Source of the DNA: Ectocarpus siliculosus
Lineage: Eukaryota > Sar > Phaeophyceae > Ectocarpales > Ectocarpaceae
Reading direction: 5' to 3'
Assembly (NCBI GenBank): GCA_000310025.1
Contig: FN649740.1
Span: 2,688,734 to 2,752,733, forward strand
DNA length: 64,000 nucleotides
In this document: one piece after another, positions 11,401-20,645 of the stretch
How the letters are laid out: the number at the start of each line of letters is the position of its first letter
How positions within the stretch are numbered: position 1 is the first letter of the stretch
The notes under the pieces: generated by a model
Told to the model about the DNA's origin: nothing
Database searches by the model: none
What the model saw: the letters and a program-made list of their open reading frames with translations, nothing else
Program-made: the position numbers and the translations under genes

Positions 11401-14250
11401 GGCCTCCCCTTCGTCTTCGGCGAGCGTCTGGTCCTCGACAGGTGCGGCAGCAACAGCTACCGATTCCTCCGTCTGACCCTCCTGACTTCCAGCGGTTTCA
11501 GTTGCAGGAAGAGCGGTCGCCGGTGAAGTCTGGTCGGACAAGGGTGGCTCCGTCTGCTGCCCTAGCCTCTCCTCGTCCTCCGGTTTCTCGGCGGCAATCT
11601 CGGCCGCAAGCACAGCTGCCGCCGTCAGCACCGCCGTTGGCGCAGACAACAGCAGCGACGGCAACAGGCTCTCGCCCGCTTGAACTTCCGCCCCGGGAGT
11701 CCCCATGCTTTCCGGCAAGCCACCCTCGGCTGCTGCCTCTCGCTCTTCCTTCTCCCCCCCTCCGCTGCTTCCCGCCGCCCCTTGGGTTTCCCCTTTCTCG
11801 GCCGTAGAAGGTATGCCGGGTTGCTGGACCGTAGCGGCACCCTCCGCCCCTCCGTCCTCCTCCTCCTCGCCACCGCCTGTGTTTCTCTCCCCCTCTGCAG
11901 CGGTCGTCTCGCCCGCTGGAGAGGCGACCGCGCATGCAGTAGCAGGCACATCACCCGGGATGGCAGCAGCAGGTGGGACGCCGCTCGTCTTCTCCGCTTG
12001 CTCCGCCGCCGCGGGAGACGACGACACCGACACCACATCGTGCGACTGCGAAACCCGTCTCGCCTCTCCTGGCTCGTCGGCGGTAAAGGGGGCGGGACGA
12101 ATCGGACTGGAAGGCAACGAGACGGGCGGTGTGGATATGGCGGCAGAATCGGCAACGGGGATCGGGTCAACAGCAGCGGTATCAGCAGGAGCATAACCAC
12201 CACCACTACCCGGCTTCGCCGCCGTGGCTGCGTGCAACTGCTGTTCCAGTCTCTTCCGTGCCCGCTCCCTGACCCGCCGCGTCAGCAGCCGCGGTTCAGT
12301 CCGCAGGAGCGACGCGGCGGGGCCGTCTGCGACAGCGGCCGCATCGGCGGCGGCGTCCGCTGGCCCCTTCGGCGGGGAGAGGAACGCCGTCGGCTCTTGA
12401 CCTTTCTCTTCGCAGCTGTCCGCCGCCGCTGGCGTGGAGTCCTCCGGCGCTGCAGCAGCAGCAGCGGCAGGTGCACCCATCGCCGCCGCCGCGCTGCCCT
12501 CGCCGACGTCGGCATCTCTTGTTTCCTCCAAGACCGACCCAGAGGCGGCGTCGGGAGAGTCGGACGCCGACACCGCACCCCCACCCGGAGTGGTGGTGCT
12601 GGACGTCGGGGCCCCCGCGGCGACGGCGGCGGCCTCTGCGGTCGGCTTCGGCGATGACAACGACAACGATGGGGGGGTAAGCTTCGACGACGACGACAGA
12701 GCCGAGACCGGAGGCGGCGGCGGCGGCGGGCTTCGCGGGGTGCAGTGCGGCGCCTCGTCCGGCCTGGCGGCGAAGTCCGTCAGCGCCGTCGCCGGGGTCT
12801 GCTGATCGACCCACGACACGGCCTTCGTTACAGGCGGAGGGAGGGCCGAAGACGACGGGGGTTGAGCCTCGTTGGCCTGCGGCGCGCGTCACGCGGAAAC
12901 GGGAGGAACACGTCGCCGGAGAGGGGAACCGAAACGGGGGAGGTACCGCGAAAGAAGAAAAGAGGATCGATGAGTATGGCGATAGCTGGACTCGTCATGA
13001 GGGGCGGTGCAAAATCAACCCACGAAGTGTTCAGTTGTCGTGTTCGGTTGGGGCGCGATTCGTCAGCGACCGGTGAGAGAACACCGCGCACATTGAAACC
13101 AGCCTGGAATTATCTCTCCTGTAGACTGCCAGGCAGGTGCCGAACAGACGGGACGGGAGCGTTCATTGGGCGAGAGCAACGACGGCCGGATCAGACCATT
13201 GGAAAGGGAAAGGGACAAAGATTGCTTCATTCAGAGATCATGCGTCAGATCGGACCAGACAGAGAGAGACAGAGAGAGGCAGAGAGAGACAGAAGAGCAA
13301 GAGAAACAGAGAGACAGAGACAGAGAGAGCTGCTGCATAAACGGGAACATATGAGTGACACCGACGATTATCCACAACTACCACAGAAAACCGGTCCGAC
13401 CACGAACACACGACAAAGGCGGCATGATCGACCAGAGGGACACCGCAGCATCAACACCACCCCGACAAAACAGTCAACCACAACGGTCCATCAGCAGGTC
13501 GGCGAGACGAACAACGAATAGTAAAAATCCTGACAGCTTCTCACGAAAGACTTTTCTTGCACCTGGTTGCCGGCGGGAGATGCGGAAGCGGAGGTGGCGT
13601 CGTCCTCCGCCAAGCAGAGCACCTCGGTAACGACGTCGGACCGCCAGGAGTCCTTGAGCCCCGACAGCTCCGACAGGTACGCCTGCAGCCCCTCCCTCCT
13701 CTCCTCCATCTCCTCGGCGGGCATTGCCAGCGTCCCGGGGGCGTGCCACTGTTTTATTACGCGGCGCGTTTGTAGCGGGGGTTTATTTTTCACCATACTA
13801 CTGTGTACACAGGTCTTTCCCCTCGAAAAAAAAAAAAAAAACGCTATTCATCGTACACGCCGTGCTGATTGTCGGACATTCACAGCACTTCCTGCACCGA
13901 GTGTATGGGTCGGTGCTCCGGGTTTCGCAGGTGGCTAGTTGGCTTGAAAGGTTGGTTCGGAAAGGTGGCGCCGTACTGTACTGTACGCGTGGACTTTGGG
14001 CGGAACATCGGAACAACTGAAACCGTCGATGAGACACTGGCAACTGGGGGAATGGAGAGGGGGGGGGGGGCTTGACGGGCAGCGCAACTGACAAAAAACA
14101 ACGGTTCTACCGCACTGCACCTTGTGTACGAACATCAACAGCGGTGCCTGCTTGCGGGGGAAAGGAACGTCCGGCAGCGGCAGCCTCTTCTTCCATAGGC
14201 CATGCCTCATGGCGTCCAGGGTGCTGAACCGCTGTTTCACCGTCCACAGC
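8407..14250 (-). CDS. PX-domain protein with long low-complexity tail, 5' end not found
   Basis: Resolved exons (minus strand) are 14250-14121, 13748-13563, 12876-10211 and 9172-8407; all junctions are GT-AG with matching phases, and the TAG is at 8409-8407. The first resolved exon begins inside a PX (phosphoinositide-binding) domain: WTVKQRFSTLDAMRHGL corresponds to the W-x-V-x-R-[FY]-S core, followed by a proline-rich loop ending in FPRK. The second exon (MEERREGLQAYLSEL) is the C-terminal PX helix. The 2.67-kb third exon is disordered: Ala, Glu, Ser and Pro rich, with three 86-residue repeats. The last exon is Gly/Ser rich and basic, then acidic. At least 1,248 residues are encoded. PX domains usually target endosomal or other membranes through PI3P; the Arg of the QRFS motif is present. 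The exon with the N-terminal PX strands and the start codon was not found between 14.3 and 17 kb. The intron at 10210-9173 carries a long repeat element. Confidence 0.8.
9282..9990 (+). mobile_element. Interspersed element, long copy 1, in PX-gene intron
   Basis: This begins with a run of G at 9282-9294, then GTACTCATAGTCGTGCATGCC. It continues through a region present as reverse complement at 59658-60183, and ends in three tandem copies of a unit containing ACAACGTCGTTGCCAAGCGACG (about 9750-9990). It includes a GGTTACCG / CGGTAACC inverted pair around an A-run near 9685-9720. There is no transposase, so it looks non-autonomous. It lies wholly inside the PX-gene intron 10210-9173. Confidence 0.75.
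10837..11610 (-). repeat. Three 258-bp tandem repeats within the PX-gene coding exon
   Basis: A marker string near TCGACAGGTG recurs at 10919, 11177 and 11435, exactly 258 bp apart. This equals 86 codons, so the frame is kept. Each unit encodes an acidic Ala/Glu/Ser/Thr-rich segment containing TEPPLSDQTSPATALPATET. The units are nearly identical at DNA level, which implies recent expansion or gene conversion. Confidence 0.9.
13257..13331 (+). repeat. AGAGAC-type microsatellite
   Basis: Imperfect GA/AGAGAC run in the PX-gene intron between the exons at 13563 and 12876. Confidence 0.85.
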
Positions 14251-14876
14251 CTGTCGCCGTTCGTCGGAACGCACAGAGAAGCACATTAAAACCGACGCGG
14301 TGGTTGCATTCGTTGCTGCCGTAATGAAAGTACGTGGGGGAGAAATTCGGACCCGAGCGTTTACACATGACAAGCAAAACGAGCGACGCAAACAAATCGA
14401 CGAGGGGGGTAGGGTGTGCGATGACCAACCCAATTCCCCCCACTCGCCACTACGCCCTGCATCATGCCGGCAACAGGCCTGACTAAACAATCGAGCCTCT
14501 GGTTTTGTCGGCGGGTGTCACCGGCCACAATCAATGAAACATCACGAAAAAGATGAAATTTGGGTTCTCGCGTCAACAAGAATGCTCTTTCAACACACAA
14601 CAGGTGTCAGTTACTATCGGGAGAAGAACGCCAACCCAAGAAAGGAGAAGGTCAGTCGGGAGTAGGTACTGACGGCCAGGTCACACGCCTGCGCATCGCT
14701 CCTCACTGCTAGCTGTGACACGTCAACCAGCAAATCTCTTTTGAGCATCGTCAATTTTCTCATCACCGCCTGGGCGATCAGATTTCGAGCAAGACGTCTC
14801 CCACTCACTCCTTCCAAATCATTTTGTGCCCATGTTTGGTGCGCATTGAAACTGGTCCCAAGTAAAAAAAAAGAGC
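14251..14876. other. Upstream part of PX gene, exons unresolved
   Basis: The first resolved PX exon starts after an AG acceptor at 14251-14252, so at least one exon must lie further right. A minus-strand frame around 14616-14790 (containing AVMRKLTMLKRDLLVDV) could be an exon, but no phase match was established. Confidence 0.3.
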
Positions 14877-15630
14877 AGTGGCCAAAATCGGGTACACCCG
14901 GTCCAAACACGGCCATAATCGGGTACCCCTACAAGACGCTGCTGGGAGCGACCGCAAGACACCATCTGATTGGCCGACGCCCACTCCTACCCGACCTTGA
15001 CCGTCTTTCCACCGGGTGCACCCGATCTTGGCTACTCACCCCACGAAGGGGTACCCGGTTTTTCTTCCCCCTACCCGAAAATGGCTGGGTTGTTCGACCA
15101 AAACCCATGCACACAAGTACACGACAGCAACGCTCAGCCCTCGAATTCGGACGTTCTGACGGCCCGGCGGGCGGAGGCAGACCCTCCGCCGGTTGGTGGA
15201 AGTCTCCCTTGGGATAAACGGCAGGCGGCCCGTGCAAATGATCGAGAAGAAGAAAGAGCTGGATGAATACCTCATCACTCACGAGATGCGACACACACGA
15301 GACTCGTCTAAAAAATAGACATATTTCCTCCCTCCCGCTGCTTTCTCATTGGCGACAAACGAGAGCCGGCGGTGTGCGTCCGACCCGTGATTGTGTGCAC
15401 GGGTTTTGGCTGAATAGTCCAGTCATTTTCGGGCAGGGGGAAGAAAAACCGGGTACCCCTTCGTGGGGTGAGTAGCCAAGATCGGGTGCACCCGGTGGAA
15501 AGACGGTCAAGGTCGGGTAGGAGTGGGCGTCGGCCAACCAGATGGTGTCATGCGGTCGCTCCCAGCAGCGTCTTGTAGGGGTACCCGATTATGGCCGTGT
15601 TTGGACCGGGTGTACCCGATTTTGGCCACT
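14877..15630. mobile_element. Fold-back element with about 235-bp inverted arms
   Basis: The left arm, from 14877 (AGTGGCCAAAATCGGGTACA), is matched as reverse complement by the right arm ending at 15630 (TGTACCCGATTTTGGCCACT). The arms span about 14877-15112 and 15396-15630 and are over 90 percent identical, with a spacer of about 280 bp. Both flanks carry an A-run ending in AGC, possibly a target-site duplication. No transposase is present. Architecture is that of a fold-back or MITE-like DNA element. Confidence 0.8.
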
Positions 15631-16082
15631 TCTAAAAAAAAAAAACAGCTGCTGTCAAGACACGCGTGACCGAGAAATAGCGGCAAGGAGAATGGCCATT
15701 CAACAGCAGCACGGCAAAAGACACTCCCCGGCTTGTATCTCCATCTAATACTGCTTGTACCGGTCGTTGGCTGTCTGCGTCATCTTGTTTGCCGTCTGTC
15801 TGTCTGACGCCCGTGCACGTCTACGGATTTGCAGACATGCGAGGCTCTTACAATATCGCCTCTGGTTGATGTATATGCCACCGCCTACCGGCGTATGGTA
15901 CCGAGCAGCGCCCCGGAGCTTCCCGACACCAATACGCGCTTTCAACCTACCGTTGGCCAGAATTCGCTGCCGTAACCACTGCTTACAAGGTCTTATGTGC
16001 ACGCCACTTTTTGGGGGGGAGGTTGTCAAGCATCCCGTATCTCCACGCTGGATCAGCAGCCTGCTACATGTACTTTGGTGTT
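15631..16082. other. No supported gene
   Basis: Overlapping open frames exist on both strands, but none shows splice context or a domain. I see nothing certain here. Confidence 0.4.
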
Positions 16083-16379
16083 GTCTTCACTTCAAATCAG
16101 CGCTCACAGCACTGGTGCCGTTTACACCAACCCGTGGTCACACAGAAGAGCCCCTCTCTACCCTCCCCTCCTGCGGTACTTTGCCTTCGATTTTTTATGC
16201 GAGAGGAGTTCAGCACTCTCTTCCCTCTGTGTACACACGAACTAGCGCTATCCACTAGGCCAGAAGCGGAAGCGAGAGAAAAACTAACTTTGCAAGAAAA
16301 GCTCGCCTACGCCGGGATTCGAACCGCTGACCTGACCTCTAGAAGGTTTCGAGGATACCAACTAGACCACCGGGGCGAC
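16083..16379 (-). mobile_element. tRNA-derived SINE, copy 1
   Basis: On the minus strand the element starts GTCGCCCCGGTGGTCTAGTTGG, a pol III A box, and has GGTTCGAATCC, a perfect B box, about 50 bp on. A second A-box-like block (TGGCCTAGTGGATAGC) follows in the body. It ends TTTGAAGTGAAGAC. It is flanked by GGTGTT on both sides (16077-16082 and 16381-16386), a plausible target-site duplication. It is about 90 percent identical to the copy at 22946-23253. It is not a functional tRNA: the anticodon arm is not well formed. Confidence 0.85.
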
Positions 16380-16387
16380 AGGTGTTG

Positions 16388-18178
16388 CAAGCGCAATAAG
16401 AAACAAACGTTCGCATGAGGTAGGATGCATATCACGTGTGTCGCTGCTGTTGTTAGCCTGCGTAGTAAAAACCGTTCGGACCTCGGTGCAAGTCCGTCCC
16501 TCCATTTTCCAACAAGTACTGGTGCCCGAGACAGTTTATCGCACGAGATAAAGTCTACCTAATGCGTTTGGGTGCGCCGCGCTGGTTATGGCGGCTTCGC
16601 GCAGAATCTGCACAAAATGCAATCATGGGCTGTGGCTGTCCGGATACGAACACCATGTTCATACTGGTCGCGGCGCTAGGGGTACAGGGGACATAAAAAC
16701 TGGAATCGAAGTGTCGGACATTTCCCCGTTTGCCCTCCAGAGGTGTCGAAGAGGCGGCGGTCATGCCGCACTTACGAAGAAGGGACCATCTCAACACTTC
16801 TCTTCATGGCACGTTTTCACGAAAGTTGTCAACCACCCGGTGTGTACTGTACTTAACACCCCCCATGCGGAAAAAGATAACAAAAGCTCGTTAAAGTGGA
16901 CGTTATCACTCGTTATTATGTCTATCACATGTATGTCTCGTCTGTGACTGTTCTGTGAAAAACCCTTTGACGCCGTTCGTGTGTCAATCGCTTCGCTGGA
17001 AGAGAAGCTTTGACCATGTACGTCGACCTGTGGGTCTCCAGCAAGTTGTAACACTTCTTGTAAATCACCGGAGAAAAAGAGAAGGAAATCACCTGGATTG
17101 AGGAGCAGATGAAGGTATGATTCCGCGCTGATACCCAGCCCCGAGGAACCGATCTACGCACGAACTGTACTCGGCTACAAAGGCGAGAGAAGTATGCATA
17201 TGAGCGTCTATTTAGCTGTGTTCACACCTTTGGTGGGAATGCAAGCAAGAGGCCATTTCCGACTACAAGAACAAGTGGCCGACGGAGGAGAGTCCCAAAA
17301 ATCCAGCGAACTCCCGCAATGCATGGAATGCTCAGGATCGGGGTACCAATTTTGTAGCATGGAAAATGCACGCATGTACATCGCTGCGATGGGTCATACA
17401 CACACCCCGCCTCGTGCCATCTGAAACGGCAGAGGGCGAAATTTGGTATGCATGCACCACCTCTCAGATATAGGGTGGTCAACTGCCAGCCCCAAAACAC
17501 CCTTTTGTGTGCATACCACCGTTGTATTCTTGACAGGCGCACGACCTTGTTCGTGTCCTTTCTTCTTTTTCTTTGCTGCTGATCGCTGACCAACCACACT
17601 GCTGTACCCCGATAGTTTCATGCCTCGTAACAACGGAGCTTGATGCGCCCCTTCCAAACGGTTGCCATACCAGGTGTAGAGTGTGATTGTTTTATGCTTT
17701 GTGTGTAAGGTATTCAGTCGCAGAACCCTTTGGATGACTTCCTGCCATGGTGATGAGGGCGCACAAGTGTAGCCATGTCCTACAGCAGACACGGTTACAA
17801 AGCTACACATGTACGTATAGTCTGGATTCGGGGCGTCAGTTGTTTCGGCGTTATTTCTTCTGGAGGAATGGGTGGATGAAACACGAGAAAGGAACGTGGT
17901 GTAATATTAACGTAACGTCACACTGCGGTTTTTCTTCTCCACGTGTCCTTCGTGCCCTTCCTCGGCGGCTCTGAATGTTTACAGCGGCAACATTCACAGC
18001 CGTATTTTCCCTCGTCGACCATGAAGCTGAGCGGACGCGAATCAATCGCTTCTTTCAAGTGTACAAAAGATTGAACAGGGCTTGCTCGGGACGAACACTT
18101 GAACTATGTCTGCCTTGGAACCCAGTCGCACACAAACAACGGTTGGTGCACTACCAGGTATGTTGGCACGGTCCTGTT
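16388..18178. other. No supported gene
   Basis: Frames up to about 140 codons occur on both strands without recognisable domains or coherent splice sites. Nothing definite is seen. Confidence 0.45.
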
Positions 18179-18188
18179 CTCTCTCTCG

Positions 18189-18192
<4 letters not shown>

Positions 18193-18279
<87 letters not shown>
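18193..18279 (+). repeat. (CT)n microsatellite
   Basis: An uninterrupted CT dinucleotide run of about 87 bp, preceded by a slightly interrupted CT stretch from 18179. Confidence 0.97.
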
Positions 18280-18282
<3 letters not shown>

Positions 18283-18589
18283 GCCACTGCTGTCTGTCTT
18301 ATCTGTCCCTCTCTCTCTTTCCGCCAATCTCGCGATATAGACCTACTACTGCTGAATCATCATATTCATCGTTGTCCCTCGAACAGACATCTGCCGGAGT
18401 GCGTCCCGCCCATGAATGACCCACGCGCGCCGGCGAGCCGCGGGTGGTCTTGCTGCGCACCAGCGGAACGGAGAGCCAGAGATTTGGCATGTTGCGTGTG
18501 TGTGTCGTTGCGTCGTGGCAGAAAAAGGCCAATCCTACAAAAAAGCAGGGTACACCTAGTGAAAATCCCCGCCGTTTTTTTCCCGCCGT

Positions 18590-18945
18590 GGTGGGCGGTC
18601 CCGGTACTGGCGGTAATTATCGCCAAATTCGGTGGTACCGGGAACCGCCGAAGGCGCAGGCGGTACCGCCGAAAAATGAAATACCGCCTACCGCCTACAA
18701 ATTACCGCCATATTGCAGTACCGCCGAAGAAGTACCGCCAAAAAACGAAGTACCGGGAACCGCTTAAACAGAACCGCCATATTGAAGTACCGCCGAAAAG
18801 GTACCGCCGTACTGCGGTACCGCCGTAAACGTACCGCCGTACTGCAGTACCGCCGTAAACGTACCGTCGTATTGCAGTACCACCATACTACAGTACCGCC
18901 GTAGAAGTACCGCCATACTACAGTACCGCCGTAAAAGTACCGCCA
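18590..18945 (+). repeat. GGTACCGCC minisatellite, locus 1
   Basis: Irregular short units built on GTACCGCC (for example CAGTACCGCCGTAAACGTAC) fill this stretch. The core recurs about every 15-35 bp. A flanking string at 18545 (GCAGGGTACACCTAGT) is mirrored as reverse complement at the far side of locus 2. No coding function is supported, although open frames of Tyr/Arg repeats arise by chance. Confidence 0.85.
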
Positions 18946-19309
18946 TGTCGCACGAGCCTGTGAGGTTGTCGCAACTGGGAGAGAAAGTAGGCTAGGAGAG
19001 TATATACTACGGGCGATATTCCGCGTAGAACAGTGGTTCGAGTCCAGCTGGCCCGCATCTTTGTTTGTCTTTTTTCTTCTTCTTTTTGCCCTTTCGTCAT
19101 ATTTTATATTGGTTTTCCTCCACTCACTGAAAAGACTCCACCACATCCCGTTCGACTGTCGGTATATCTTGAATGGGTTTTTCTGTGTGTGTACTTATTT
19201 TGCCTTAGGCCGAGTCTTATGTCGTGATTATTTCGGGATTTTGTTTTTGGGGGGGGGTCCTCTTCTCAGCCCAAATAATTATTTGAGCGTCTTACGCGGA
19301 GGAATTTGA

Positions 19310-19427
19310 CCAATTCCAAACGCCCAAATTCCAAATCGCCGAATATTCCCTAGGATCCCAGCTGCCGCGTTGGAAAATAGGCAATTTTCCAAACTGGATC
19401 GGCTGATAATTTCCAGTTTGGAATTGG
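19310..19427. mobile_element. Small element with 12-bp terminal inverted repeats
   Basis: CCAATTCCAAAC at 19310-19321 is the exact inverse of GTTTGGAATTGG at 19416-19427. Further internal copies of CCAAATTCCAAA and TTTTCCAAACT give extra pairing. The 118-bp size and the lack of coding sequence suggest a MITE-like remnant. The flanks show no clear target duplication. Confidence 0.45.
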
Positions 19428-19559
19428 GGGGGGGTCACCCCCTGGTCACACCCCGATCGTGCCAGAACGAGGAACTACACCGTCTGCTGGCCAAACAGCG
19501 GCCAGTATCATGAGGTCATGCACAAACTCTCTGCAGGTATCAAAAATTCAGGGCGTTCT

Positions 19560-20300
19560 GCGTCGTGTTGGCAGCACACGAGCCGAAAACGTCAACCCTG
19601 CCACATTGCTCTGCTGACGTTCTTGCCTTTGTGCCGAAAAGAGCCGTTTTTGTGCCTGCTGTATGTGTGACCAGTCAAAACGCACGCCAGAGAGAGGCTT
19701 TACGCCGTCGACATCCACAAACTGCAGCCAATGGCGTGTGATCATATACATAACCTCTGCTCGCGTCCCAGAAACAGATCGTATTGTCCAGTTTTGATTG
19801 CACACGGCCTGTAAACGTGAACCGAGTGTGTTGCAGTGTTGACTTTTGGGACTTTTTTCTTGTTTTTGCTCCGTGTGTCACCCGCTACCAGTCCACAACG
19901 CATGCCAGAGGGAGGTTTTCGGCCGATGACATCCACAAACTACTGCCAATGGCGTGTGATCATACACAACCGCTCTGCTCGCGTCCCAGAAGCAGAGCGT
20001 ATTGTCCAGTTTTGATTGCACACGGCCTGTAAACGTGAACCGAATTGTGTTACGATGTCGACTTTTTTTAACGTTGCCTTTTTTTTTCTGGTTGCTCCGA
20101 GCGTGATCAGTCCACAACGCATGCCAGAGAGGCCCTTGGCCGATGATATCCACAAACTGCAGTCACCGGCGTGCGATTATATACATGTCCTCTGGAGGCG
20201 ACCCAAAAACAGGGCACTCGGTGTCTTGTTGGTCGCACACGAGCCAAAACCGTGAACTGAAGCATGTTGTGACCTACAAAGACCTGAATCCGCCCTTTTT
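19560..20300 (+). repeat. Tandem array, about 218-bp unit, about 3.5 copies
   Basis: A block containing TCCACAAACTGCAGYCAATGG, then CAGTTTTGATTGCACACGGCC, recurs with period 216-226 bp: the string CACACG is at about 19575, 19801, 20019 and 20236. Units are moderately diverged. No open frame spans the array. Confidence 0.85.
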
Positions 20301-20645
20301 TTCCCCTGAGAAAAAGATCTGTGTCGAGGAATCGTAAGAAGGTCATTTTGATCCAGGTAATTTTTCCCTTGCAGACCACACCCCTCGACCGAGAGCAAAA
20401 AACAATCTCCGAAATGATCACGACGTAAGACTCGGCCTTAATACTTTTTATATTATTTTTATTATTTTTTTTTTGGTTCTGTCTTGTTCCTTTTCGGCGG
20501 AACCTCTTTCATCTTTCGCCGATCATCAGCTGTTCGAACACACCCATCACACACGCAGCAGTTGCCCCAGCGTCCAGCAGAGCAATGAGCGCGTCAGAAG
20601 GGGAATCCCGTTGCTAATAGTAGTGTAGAAGATGGGTCTGCTGTT

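Noticed and set aside
11680-12657. 325-codon + frame and a second + frame at 12745-13521 (258 codons)
   Set aside because: Both are antisense to the Ala/Glu-rich PX-gene exon or run into the AGAGAC microsatellite. They are open because of biased composition.
16320-16380. A tRNA gene on the minus strand
   Set aside because: A and B boxes are present, but the anticodon arm does not fold properly, and the homology continues into a 300-bp SINE body with a second copy elsewhere.
18690-18946. Tyr/Arg-repeat open frames on both strands
   Set aside because: They arise from the GTACCGCC minisatellite, whose unit happens to lack stops in some frames.
18950-19060. tRNA-like segment with GGTTCGAGTCC
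   Set aside because: The B box is good, but no matching acceptor stem or A box at proper distance was found. It may be a SINE relic.
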